NCBI GenBank assembly: GCA_003541875.1
Contig: DPLS01000407.1
Location: 1 to 7,681, forward strand
Reading direction: 5' to 3'
Length of the DNA: 7,681 nt
DNA from: Bacteroidota bacterium
GTDB taxonomy: Bacteria > Bacteroidota > Ignavibacteria > UBA10030 > UBA6906
Shown here: piece by piece, positions 1 through 5,831 of the stretch
How the letters are laid out: each line of letters begins with the position of its first letter
Position numbering within the stretch: the stretch's first letter is position 1
Position numbers and translations under genes: made by a program
The notes under the pieces: generated by a model
The model's input: the letters and a program-made list of their open reading frames with translations, nothing else
Told to the model about the DNA's origin: nothing
Database searches by the model: none

Positions 1-186
1 CAGACTTGGAAATACAAGCTCTTTCGTCGAGGGGAAGGGGAGCTTCTGGAGTCGGAAGAGTATTTTCCTCAAGGCTTGCATCAGAAGCTTAATCAGCTAT
101 CAGTTTGTCGTGTAAAAAAAAGGATGCCCAGTCCCCAAGAGAGGACTGGGCAAAACAACTTGCAGCAAGTGCCTGGTGCGCTTTAG
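1..186 (+). CDS. Possible 3' end of an unknown plus-strand gene (frame uncertain)
   Basis: Frame 1 is open from the window edge to a TAG at 184-186. The first 35 or so residues (starting QTWKYKLFRRGEGELLESEE) have a protein-like mix of charged and aromatic residues. The last 25 codons run through a perfect hairpin that serves as terminator for the opposite gene, and the stop overlaps that gene's stop codon. Frame 3 closes at 90-92 and frame 2 at 113-115, and either could instead be the true gene end. The minus strand also has an open frame from about 93 to the edge. No family is recognised, so this entry only marks that coding sequence probably enters from the left. Confidence 0.25.
   Translation, partial: QTWKYKLFRRGEGELLESEEYFPQGLHQKLNQLSVCRVKKRMPSPQERTGQNNLQQVPGAL
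114..151 (-). terminator. Intrinsic terminator of the repeat-peptide gene
   Basis: A perfect 9-bp inverted repeat (126-134 GCCCAGTCC with 143-151 GGACTGGGC, 8-nt loop) lies 32 bp beyond the stop of the minus-strand peptide gene. Read on the minus strand, the hairpin is followed by ATCC and then eight T residues (the A run at 114-121). There is no U-tract on the plus-strand side, so it works for the minus strand. Confidence 0.82.
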
Positions 187-434
187 GGTCTTGGCATGTC
201 AGGAATCGTCGCGACGCCACTTCGGGGTCTAGGCATGTCGGGAATAGTAGCCACGCCGCTTTTTGGCCTCGGCATATCAGGAATTGTAGCAACTCCACTT
301 TTCGGCCTTGGCATGTCAGGAATCGTTGCAACGCCACTCTTCTCACCAGCGGTAAGCGAGATGGCATAATTGGTTGAGGCAACGACAATGAGTGTCATCA
401 CAATTGCTCTGAAACGTTTCACTATCGTGGTCAT
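183..434 (-). CDS. Small exported peptide precursor with four tandem 13-residue repeats
   Basis: This 83-residue protein belongs to no family I recognise. Residues 1-9 are basic (K6, R7, R9) and 10-19 are hydrophobic, giving a signal-peptide-like N-terminus with possible cleavage after A19 or A24. After a short linker (about 25-31), residues 32-83 are exactly four copies of [K/R]SGVATIPDMPRP with nothing after the last one. Only the first residue varies (K, K, K, R). There is no Cys, and each unit has one Ser, one Thr and one Asp. The copies differ by 7-10 of 39 nucleotides, silently except in the K/R codon, so the peptide sequence is under selection. The start is fixed by AAGGAG six bases upstream, and a promoter and terminator frame the gene. 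Basic residues between units suggest proteolytic release of identical 12-13-mers, as in multi-copy pheromone or multi-core RiPP precursors. A repeat-built surface or structural peptide is the alternative. The gene is certain; the function is unknown. Confidence 0.85.
   Translation of the reverse strand: MTTIVKRFRAIVMTLIVVASTNYAISLTAGEKSGVATIPDMPRPKSGVATIPDMPRPKSGVATIPDMPRPRSGVATIPDMPRP
186..341 (-). repeat. Four in-frame tandem 39-bp repeats
   Basis: In translation order the units are 341-303, 302-264, 263-225 and 224-186, directly adjacent, with the stop codon immediately after. Eleven of the 13 codon positions vary between copies; only ATG (Met) and ATT (Ile) are constant. All variation outside the first codon is synonymous, for example Val GTT/GTT/GTG/GTC, Ala GCA/GCT/GCT/GCG and Thr ACG/ACA/ACT/ACG. 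This is an old, selected repeat and not a fresh slippage expansion. Confidence 0.95.
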
Positions 435-606
435 GTTGTTCTCCTTCTAGTTGGGTGAGTAATGTCTGAACTTAGGAATGCTGCCTGGGTTCAATGTATC
501 CATGAAGAATCGTTGTCGCCTTTTCCCCCCAGTTCAGTTCTGGTGCTAGAACTCTCTGATTTCACCTCAGATTTGCTTGAAACGACACAGACCTGCAACT
601 ATTCTC
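435..606 (-). other. Long 5' leader of the repeat-peptide gene
   Basis: If transcription starts about 7 bases after the -10 element at 613-618, the peptide gene has a leader of roughly 170 nt. It contains a perfect 6-bp hairpin (AGTTCT/AGAACT, 536-541 with 548-553). It also contains an 18-codon minus-strand reading frame (503-447, peptide MDTLNPGSIPKFRHYSPN) whose TAG lies directly before the AAGGAG of the main gene. That small frame has no clear SD of its own. I recognise no known riboswitch class. The arrangement permits leader-based or translational control but does not prove it. Confidence 0.4.
441..446 (-). promoter_or_regulatory. Strong Shine-Dalgarno of the repeat-peptide gene
   Basis: On the minus strand AAGGAG stands six bases before the ATG at 434-432. 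This spacing settles the start and shows that this frame, rather than the overlapping open frames, is translated. Confidence 0.85.
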
Positions 607-612
607 GCAGAA

Positions 613-641
613 AATATAATATAGTCGCAATTGAATGTCAA
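613..641 (-). promoter_or_regulatory. Sigma70-type promoter for the repeat-peptide gene
   Basis: On the minus strand TTGACA (641-636, full consensus) and TATATT (618-613, one mismatch to TATAAT) are separated by 17 bases. The -35 is preceded by TTTTC. It points into the peptide gene. Confidence 0.7.
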
Positions 642-655
642 GAAAATACTTCAAA

Positions 656-717
656 AAAAATTGCCAAATGACAATATGTCTAAACAGTGACAGAAACCAC
701 AATTCTGGCCAATTTTT
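656..717. repeat. Imperfect inverted repeat between the divergent promoters
   Basis: AAAAATTGCCA (656-666) is matched by the reverse complement of TGGCCAATTTTT (706-717), with one extra base in the second arm. The arms lie between the two -35 elements (636-641 and 739-744), and their centre is close to the middle of the promoter gap. It could be a shared operator or may be chance in AT-rich DNA. Confidence 0.35.
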
Positions 718-738
718 GAAAATTTCTGCGTCTTTTTC

Positions 739-768
739 TTGACATTGGGAGTGAAGCCTATTTATATT
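739..768 (+). promoter_or_regulatory. Sigma70-type promoter for the membrane protein gene
   Basis: TTGACA (739-744, full consensus) and TATATT (763-768) are separated by 18 bases, with a T-rich stretch just upstream. The expected start near 775 leaves a leader of about 33 nt before the gene at 808. It is divergent from the promoter at 613-641, with the -35 elements about 97 bp apart. Confidence 0.7.
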
Positions 769-800
769 GCATCGTCGAACAGAAATGCACTTTGACTGGT

Positions 801-806
801 AAGGAG
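801..806 (+). promoter_or_regulatory. Shine-Dalgarno set unusually close to the start codon
   Basis: AAGGAG ends one base before the ATG at 808. Normal spacing is about 5-9 bases. The next in-frame ATG is at codon 48 and would remove the first two membrane segments. A CTG at 823 or 826 would have better spacing but is a rare start codon. Translation is therefore either inefficient by design or starts slightly inside the called gene. Confidence 0.5.
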
Positions 807-807
807 A

Positions 808-1923
808 ATGGGAAAAAGACTCCTGCTGCTTTGGCTTGTATCAGAAATTATCTTCTTGGCGAGCCTTTTTGCTTTTGGGCATGAGGAAGTCAGTACTATT
901 GCAGTCATTAGCTACTCGATCCAATGGCTGCTCTTTCTCTTATGTGCCATGATCTTCCGCCATGAGCCGATTCGAAAAAACAAATTTATCTTCTTGAACT
1001 TTTCCGTGTTCTTTTCTGTATCGATTCTGTTTCACATATACAACTTTCTCGGCGATCGGTTTGCGCGCATGTATTTCAATCAGTATGTTTCCTTTGGGGT
1101 CTATTTCTTCCTATTGGCTTTTGCCTTGGTCTATCTTTCCATCGATGCATTGTTCAGGGATTTCAAAGTACTCTACAAATACGTTTTGGCAGTGACTATC
1201 GTGGGGGGATGCTTCCTCTACTACTACCATGGGTACTTTGAGAATCCAAAGTACCTCTATTCGACGAATGACGCCAAGACTTTCAAGGCGATTGATGAAG
1301 CGCGGAATGCATATTTGAAGCAGAACGGGACGGAACCAACGGTTGACGTACTCGCACAAACTGCAGACCTGAAACTGTGGAAGGATGGAATACCAATCGG
1401 AACACTCTATCCCCACGAGAGGGTAAGAGTTGTGACCGAGTTCTACCCTTACCTCTTTGGATCAAACTATATCGTTCTTTTGTGGAGACCGCTCTACTTG
1501 AATACGATATACATGTGTGTGTTGAGCATTGGATTCATTCTTCTTTTTTTTGGATACCAATACATGAAGGATCCGCCGCAAGGGGCGTATATCGACAAGA
1601 TCATGTTTCTTTTTTTGGTTTTTTGTACGATGGAGATCATGCATGCATGGAGTTTTATCAAGAGCGTCGAATGGCAGACCTTCTATGAGTTGGTGAACAT
1701 CGGGTATGCCGTGTCGCTATTCTTGCTACTGTTGATTGGCGTGTTCTTCGCACTGCGATTGCGGTTCATCCGCTCGGTACGAGGTGAATTCTACGAGCAA
1801 GAGATCTCAGTTAGTCCGGCCAATGTAACGAGGTGGCGAGATGCATTGGATGATCTTCTCGTTGCTCACTTCTTCAACCGGAAAGCCATTGTGGGTAGGC
1901 TGTTCGTTCGCCAGAAGACCTGA
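808..1923 (+). CDS. Unknown eight-segment membrane protein with a large extracytoplasmic loop
   Basis: This 371-residue inner-membrane protein is not recognised as any family. Hydrophobic segments lie at about 4-23, 29-50, 60-80, 92-112, 122-140, 229-249, 262-283 and 294-317. Basic loops (RHEPIRKNK at 51-59, FRDFK at 116-120, RLRFIRSVR at 317-325) fit the positive-inside rule with both ends in the cytoplasm. That places residues 141-228, a soluble stretch of about 88 residues, outside the membrane. The cytoplasmic tail (318-371) is short and shows no kinase, GGDEF or other catalytic motif. The gene has its own promoter, and the regulator gene begins 67 nt downstream on the same strand, so the pair is probably cotranscribed. 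It is divergent from the repeat-peptide gene. A sensor, receptor or transporter-like role fits the layout, but only context supports it. The start is the first ATG, with an oddly close SD. Confidence 0.9.
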   Translation: MGKRLLLLWLVSEIIFLASLFAFGHEEVSTIAVISYSIQWLLFLLCAMIFRHEPIRKNKFIFLNFSVFFSVSILFHIYNFLGDRFARMYFNQYVSFGVYFFLLAFALVYLSIDALFRDFKVLYKYVLAVTIVGGCFLYYYHGYFENPKYLYSTNDAKTFKAIDEARNAYLKQNGTEPTVDVLAQTADLKLWKDGIPIGTLYPHERVRVVTEFYPYLFGSNYIVLLWRPLYLNTIYMCVLSIGFILLFFGYQYMKDPPQGAYIDKIMFLFLVFCTMEIMHAWSFIKSVEWQTFYELVNIGYAVSLFLLLLIGVFFALRLRFIRSVRGEFYEQEISVSPANVTRWRDALDDLLVAHFFNRKAIVGRLFVRQKT

Positions 1924-1937
1924 AACTTCAAGGGAGT

Positions 1938-1966
1938 TTGACTGGAACGGAATTTTTCAATCTACT
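1938..1966 (+). promoter_or_regulatory. Weak candidate promoter before the regulator gene
   Basis: TTGACT (1938-1943) and TCTACT (1961-1966) are 17 bases apart. The -10 matches consensus at only four of six positions. It lies in the 67-nt gap between the membrane protein and regulator genes and could give the regulator an extra start, but readthrough from upstream explains the layout as well. Confidence 0.25.
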
Positions 1967-1990
1967 AGATGTTGATGGAGCCATTTTTCT

Positions 1991-2995
1991 ATGAACAACA
2001 AGACTGATAACAAGCGATTGTTTGAAGCCGAGGCATTCGCTTATCCGATTGTGGGCAAGAGTGGTGCGGCTGAGCTTCTACGGGAAGAAATCGTAAGGCT
2101 GTCAAAGACCCGCAAGGATGTTCTCGTTGTTGGCGAAGCCGGCGTTGGCAAGGGTGCCGTTGCCAAAGACATCTCGGGACAGACTAAACCTTTCCATTCA
2201 ATCAACCTGTCAGTAATGGATGATAAGGAATTGGAAGCAGCGTTGTTCGGGTATGACCGAGGGGTGGGAGGACTGCCATCCACATCGAAGAGAGGGCTGT
2301 TCGAGCAGGCCAACGGCGGAACAGTCCTGATTGAAGAGATCGAAGAAGCGAGCTTTCGGAATCAGCTGAAGATCTTGAGTTTCGTGAATGAAAGGATGAC
2401 TCGTAGAATCGGGGCCGAAGCACAGGAGCGAGTGGACATCCGTTTGATTCTGACGATGAAGGCTGATCCAGCAGAGCTTGTCGAGAAACGGAAGCTCCTT
2501 GATGAGTTGTACGCGAAGATCCAAGATTTTGAGCGTGTAGCGATTCCACCCTTAAGGCAACGCCCAGAGGACATCCCGCTCCTGATCAAACACTTTGCAA
2601 ACGAGATTTCGAAGGAGCTTGGGATCGGCGACCTTGTCATCGACATCAATGCGATTGATGTTTTGGTGCGCCAGCCCTGGCGGGAGAACATTCGCGAACT
2701 GAAAGCCGTTGTTGACAAGTGTGTCTTGTTCTCGAATGAAGGACGGTTCATGTTGCCTCCTGAGTTGGTCGATGAGAAGACCGAGGTCGTCAAGATGATC
2801 AACAACATTATGGCAGGACAGGAGTTTGTACTGGACAAGTCGCTCGATGTTATCGAGAAGGGCATTATTGAGAGAGCGCTCGACAGATTTGGATTCAATC
2901 AATCAAAGGCGGCTCAGTTTCTTGGCATGACCGAGCAAACGTTCCGGTACAAACTCAAGAGACTGGGGATTGCGAGCGCGCGAAGTCGGGTGTGA
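1991..2995 (+). CDS. Degenerate enhancer-binding-protein-type regulator (AAA+ domain and Fis HTH, no GAFTGA)
   Basis: This 334-residue cytoplasmic regulator has an NtrC-type AAA+ domain (about 18-245) and a Fis-type HTH (about 290-327, NQSKAAQFLGMTEQTFRYKL). It has no receiver, PAS or GAF domain. Walker A is present (GEAGVGKG, 48-55). Several key sites are altered. The sigma54-contacting loop that normally reads GAFTGA is GVGGLP (91-96). The Walker B Asp is Glu (VLIEEIEE, 112-119). The sensor I Thr-Asn is Met-Lys (156-157). The two arginines of the FRxDLYYRL segment are Leu170 and Lys176. The PPLRxRxEDIP block (186-196) and the sensor II region (ENIREL, 232-237) remain. Family knowledge says GAFTGA is needed to remodel sigma54 holoenzyme, so this protein probably acts at sigma70 promoters, as TyrR does. 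GGAG at 1977-1980 is a reasonable SD. It is likely cotranscribed with the upstream membrane protein. Confidence 0.93.
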   Translation: MNNKTDNKRLFEAEAFAYPIVGKSGAAELLREEIVRLSKTRKDVLVVGEAGVGKGAVAKDISGQTKPFHSINLSVMDDKELEAALFGYDRGVGGLPSTSKRGLFEQANGGTVLIEEIEEASFRNQLKILSFVNERMTRRIGAEAQERVDIRLILTMKADPAELVEKRKLLDELYAKIQDFERVAIPPLRQRPEDIPLLIKHFANEISKELGIGDLVIDINAIDVLVRQPWRENIRELKAVVDKCVLFSNEGRFMLPPELVDEKTEVVKMINNIMAGQEFVLDKSLDVIEKGIIERALDRFGFNQSKAAQFLGMTEQTFRYKLKRLGIASARSRV

Positions 2996-3011
2996 TGAGA
3001 CTGTAACGTGG

Positions 3012-3054
3012 AAAAGACGCCGCCTCAAGCAAGAGCTTGGGGCAGTGTTGTTTT
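3012..3054. terminator. Intrinsic terminator between convergent genes, probably bidirectional
   Basis: A 9-bp stem with one G-T pair (3022-3030 with 3035-3043) encloses the tetraloop AAGA. On the plus strand it is followed by AGTGTTGTTTT, which would end the regulator transcript. On the minus strand it is followed by a short TCTTTT run, which could weakly end the glycosyltransferase transcript. Confidence 0.7.
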
Positions 3055-3061
3055 CAGGCGG

Positions 3062-4165
3062 TCAATTGCCGAATGTTCGCTCCTTCCAAACCAGATCCTT
3101 TCCCACAACGGCCACGAGCGGAAAGAACAAAACGTACCATATGTAGTAGATCTCAAAGATCAGGAAGTGCGGTAAAAGGCGCCATTGTTTGAAAGTTATT
3201 ACAGACGGGAGGGAGAGGACCAAGTCGACCGAACTCTTTGTCAGGAATGCCGCGACAAGTATAGGCGAAGGAGTCCAAACAAGGTTGGCCAGGAGCGCTA
3301 AGTTCAATCCGTAGGGGATGGTGAAAATGAGCAAGCTCTTGATGTCCATTCCCTTTCCACCCGTGAACCATCGCTTCTTCTGCCGGAACAACTCTTTCCA
3401 GTTCCTGCACGGCTCACTCTGCACGAGTGTCGATCGATCGAGGGGGAACCTCGCTCGAAATTCCGTATGGTGAGTAATTGCATGAAACAAGGCGTAGTCC
3501 TCAGTAACGCTGAACGGAATCTTCTGATAGCCTCCCACCTTCTCATACGCCATACGGCGGACAGAAAGATTGTTTCCCACAGCAGTCACCGGGTACCTCA
3601 AGCGAACTGTCGCCGCCGCGACTGAGAATAGCACAAACCAGTCGAGCGCTTGGATTGCTTCGAACCAATTTTGTGACCTCAGTTGTGTGAATCCGGCAAC
3701 CACCCCCACCGATGGATCCCTGTAGTACTTCGCCGTCTCCTCTATCCATCGGGTTGGAACGACGCAATCAGCATCTGTAAACATCAGGATTTCACCACTT
3801 GATGCTTTGATTCCTTGATCGACTGCGTTTGTTTTTCCCCGGAGACTGCCTGTACCTGGAGTGGCTGCTACGAGTTTTACATGTGGGTGGCTTTGGCAGT
3901 AATCCAGCACAAGGCGTGCTGTGCTGTCCGTCGATTGGTCATCAACAATCACTACCTCAAGCAGCTGGGAAGGGTAGGACAACTTGATTATTGAATCCAA
4001 GCAGTGTCGGATGTTGTTCTCTTCGTTCCTCGCTGCAACAATGAGGGACACCGTCGGTTTGTGGGAAGCGTCAAAAGGGTAGTGCGCGCGAAATGCCGCG
4101 ATTGCAAAAATCACAATTTTGATCGAATAGGCGACCGTTAGAACAAGGAGGATATCAGTGAGCAT
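3062..4165 (-). CDS. Membrane-anchored family 2 glycosyltransferase
   Basis: This 367-residue processive-type GT2 enzyme transfers a sugar from a nucleotide-sugar donor at the cytoplasmic face of the inner membrane. One N-terminal TM segment (about 3-25) precedes the GT-A domain. Visible motifs are VSLIVAARNEE (39-49), VDDQSTD (74-80), the metal-binding DAD (131-133), TED with the probable catalytic Asp (221-223) and QKKRW (262-266), the QxxRW motif of cellulose- and hyaluronan-synthase relatives. Two or three C-terminal TM segments follow (about 277-299, 301-321, 331-355). Length and order suit single-chain GT2 enzymes making lipid-linked sugars or exopolysaccharide, but the acceptor cannot be told. 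No other polysaccharide gene is nearby. The start is the only ATG after an in-frame stop at 4181-4183 and lacks a clear SD. It converges on the regulator gene and is divergent from the peptidase gene. Confidence 0.93.
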   Translation of the reverse strand: MLTDILLVLTVAYSIKIVIFAIAAFRAHYPFDASHKPTVSLIVAARNEENNIRHCLDSIIKLSYPSQLLEVVIVDDQSTDSTARLVLDYCQSHPHVKLVAATPGTGSLRGKTNAVDQGIKASSGEILMFTDADCVVPTRWIEETAKYYRDPSVGVVAGFTQLRSQNWFEAIQALDWFVLFSVAAATVRLRYPVTAVGNNLSVRRMAYEKVGGYQKIPFSVTEDYALFHAITHHTEFRARFPLDRSTLVQSEPCRNWKELFRQKKRWFTGGKGMDIKSLLIFTIPYGLNLALLANLVWTPSPILVAAFLTKSSVDLVLSLPSVITFKQWRLLPHFLIFEIYYIWYVLFFPLVAVVGKDLVWKERTFGN

Positions 4166-4487
4166 TAAGGAAGCAGGCTTTCACTTTGGCTTGGCACTGG
4201 AACATACCGAAAACCGAAACCGGATGCAACCGGCTACGTGGTCTGGTTGTCTGGGGTCGAGCGTGGGAGCGAAGTGGAGGCGAACATATTCCCTCATAGG
4301 CCCTCACTCAGTTGCGTCAGATGGTTCTCCATTCTTCATCCGTGAAGGTTTCCGCGAGGAGAGTAGTTTGGCTGAGGTCGATGATCAGTCGGTTTCTTGA
4401 CTCTCGTGGCCAAAATGGATATATTTTTTCTAAATTTTCAGTGCATTTGTACGGTGTTCCTTCTTCGAGCGTTAGGTCAAGCCTCTC
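4166..4487. other. Intergenic region between divergent glycosyltransferase and peptidase genes
   Basis: About 320 bp hold no convincing gene. An 80-codon plus-strand frame (4158-4400, GTG start) has a good AAGGAGG at 4145-4151, but that SD lies inside the opposite glycosyltransferase coding sequence (Ile-Leu-Leu codons) and the predicted peptide looks random. Four ACCG cores lie close together near 4206-4233, including two adjacent ACCGAAA heptamers (4206-4219) and two AACCGG sites (4218-4223, 4228-4233), a possible binding-site cluster. The right end carries the peptidase promoter. I found no convincing promoter for the glycosyltransferase. Confidence 0.5.
4397..4425 (+). promoter_or_regulatory. 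Sigma70-type promoter for the peptidase operon
   Basis: TTGACT (4397-4402) and TATATT (4420-4425) are separated by 17 bases. The -35 sits in the same TTTCTTGAC context as the two divergent promoters further left. The expected start near 4432 gives a leader of about 55 nt before the ATG at 4488. Confidence 0.7.
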
Positions 4488-5771
4488 ATGCATAAGTCGA
4501 ATTCACCCCAGAAGGTGCAGAGCGCTCCACCCCAACGAGCCCCCTATCAGAAAACCGTGCTTGCGAACGGTATCCGGGTTGTGTCGGAAACGATCCCGTA
4601 TGTTCGGTCTGTGTCTGTTGGTATCTGGGCAAATGTAGGTTCGCGCTACGAGACCGGGTCCGAAAATGGCATTACCCATTTTCTCGAGCACATGGTATTC
4701 AAGGGGACAAAAAATCGAAATGTCCGGGAGATCGCTCAGAGTCTCGAGTCGCTTGGCGGGTATCTCAACGCATTTACCACAAAAGAACAGACATGTTTCT
4801 ACGCACGTGTCCTTGATGAGCACACTAATCGCGCTGTAGATGTCCTTTCCGACCTGGTTCAGCACGCCACATTTAAGCATGAGGAGCTGGAAAAAGAAAA
4901 ACTTGTTGTCATCGAGGAACTGAAGAATGCCGAAGATGACCCCGACGATATTATCCACGACTACTTCGAGAAGGCGCTCTTTCCGGCTCATCCCCTCGGG
5001 TTTCCAATCATCGGGACGGAAGCCAACCTCCGGGCGTTTACCCGCAACGATCTTCAACTTCACGTTGCAGAACACTACACAGCACCCAATATGGTAGTGG
5101 CCGCTGCCGGCAACATCAACCATTCACAACTCGTGCGACTGGCGGAGAAGTATTTTGCTCGGGTCCCACCGAAAAGTTCCCCTGCGCCTCGAACGCATGC
5201 ACCCGTTAAGGCAGCAAAAGGCACGACGCACGAATATACCCGTCAGATCCAACAATCACACATTTGTATCGGAACTGTTGGGTACAGTATTCGTCACAAG
5301 GATCGCTATCCGCTCATGGTGATGAACGCGCTGCTCGGTGAAGGGATGAGTTCGAGGTTGTACCAAACTCTCAGAGAGAAATTCGGGTTGGCCTACTCCG
5401 TTTACTCTTTCGTCAACATGTTGAGTGACTCCGGGGCATTTGGGGCGTACATAGGGACCGATCGGAAGAACGCCGCCAATGCGACCGAGCTCATGCATAA
5501 AGAGTTCAAGAAGCTCCGACAGAAGCCTGTCCCAAGAGCAGAACTTGACCGGACAAAATCGCAGATTAAAGGGACAATGATGCTTGGTCTTGAAAACATG
5601 TCCGGCCGAATGATGCGTCTCGGGACTAGCGAGCTGTATTTCAATTCGTTTACATCTATCGACACGATTCTCAAGAAGGTAGATGCAGTAACACCCGAGG
5701 CAATTCATCGCGTGGCAAATGACGTACTGCGTGAAGAAAGGTTCTCGACTGTTATTATTCGACCTTCGTAA
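4488..5771 (+). CDS. M16 family zinc metallopeptidase (processing-peptidase type)
   Basis: This 427-residue protein is a single-unit M16B peptidase related to mitochondrial processing peptidase beta. The inverted zinc motif HFLEH (64-68) supplies His64, Glu67 and His68. The distal Glu ligand falls at E143/E144 in VVIEELKNAEDDP, at the spacing usual for the family. SLGGYLNAFTTKEQTCFYA (88-106) is the typical strand after the active site. The C-terminal half carries LREKFGLAYSVYS (295-307) with the conserved Arg296/Tyr303 pair. The first 18 residues are a polar extension without a signal peptide, so a cytoplasmic location is expected. Such proteins cleave short peptides or presequences; the substrate here is unknown. 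SD is weak (TAGGT about 11 bases upstream). It leads a probable operon with the aminotransferase, 60 nt downstream. Confidence 0.95.
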   Translation: MHKSNSPQKVQSAPPQRAPYQKTVLANGIRVVSETIPYVRSVSVGIWANVGSRYETGSENGITHFLEHMVFKGTKNRNVREIAQSLESLGGYLNAFTTKEQTCFYARVLDEHTNRAVDVLSDLVQHATFKHEELEKEKLVVIEELKNAEDDPDDIIHDYFEKALFPAHPLGFPIIGTEANLRAFTRNDLQLHVAEHYTAPNMVVAAAGNINHSQLVRLAEKYFARVPPKSSPAPRTHAPVKAAKGTTHEYTRQIQQSHICIGTVGYSIRHKDRYPLMVMNALLGEGMSSRLYQTLREKFGLAYSVYSFVNMLSDSGAFGAYIGTDRKNAANATELMHKEFKKLRQKPVPRAELDRTKSQIKGTMMLGLENMSGRMMRLGTSELYFNSFTSIDTILKKVDAVTPEAIHRVANDVLREERFSTVIIRPS

Positions 5772-5831
5772 ATGCAGACGCGCCGGCAGGTTGTTGCACC
5801 GATCTCTCTGCTTTCGAATTGAGTTAGTCCG

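Noticed and set aside
186..341. CRISPR-like or structural DNA repeat
   Set aside because: The copies are directly adjacent without spacers and diverge at silent codon positions, which marks protein-coding repeats.
89..388. Minus-strand 99-codon frame and plus-strand 90-codon frame (105-377) over the repeats
   Set aside because: The unit is 39 bp, so every frame repeats. Only the 183-434 frame keeps the amino acids constant while the DNA varies, and only it has the SD and signal-like start.
462..671. Plus-strand 69-codon frame
   Set aside because: It lies across the leader and promoter of the peptide gene, has no clear SD and a low-quality composition.
706..720. Sigma54 -24/-12 promoter (TGGCC...TTGA)
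   Set aside because: The GG and the downstream TTG are one base too close, and the -12 GC is missing.
2362..2898. Minus-strand frames of 178 and 116 codons inside the regulator gene
   Set aside because: They are shadows of a clearly conserved AAA+/HTH protein on the plus strand.
4158..4400. Plus-strand 80-codon frame with GTG start and AAGGAGG
   Set aside because: The SD-like bases are Ile-Leu-Leu codons of the opposite glycosyltransferase, the frame ends within the peptidase promoter, and no promoter lies upstream. The peptide resembles nothing known.
4503..5123. Minus-strand 206-codon frame
   Set aside because: It is antisense to the conserved active-site half of the M16 peptidase and has no SD or family resemblance.
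183..5771. M16 peptidase as the processing enzyme of the repeat peptide
   Set aside because: It is attractive because M16 enzymes process peptides, but the gene is 4 kb away in another transcription unit, lacks a signal peptide and is a common housekeeping gene. There is no direct support.
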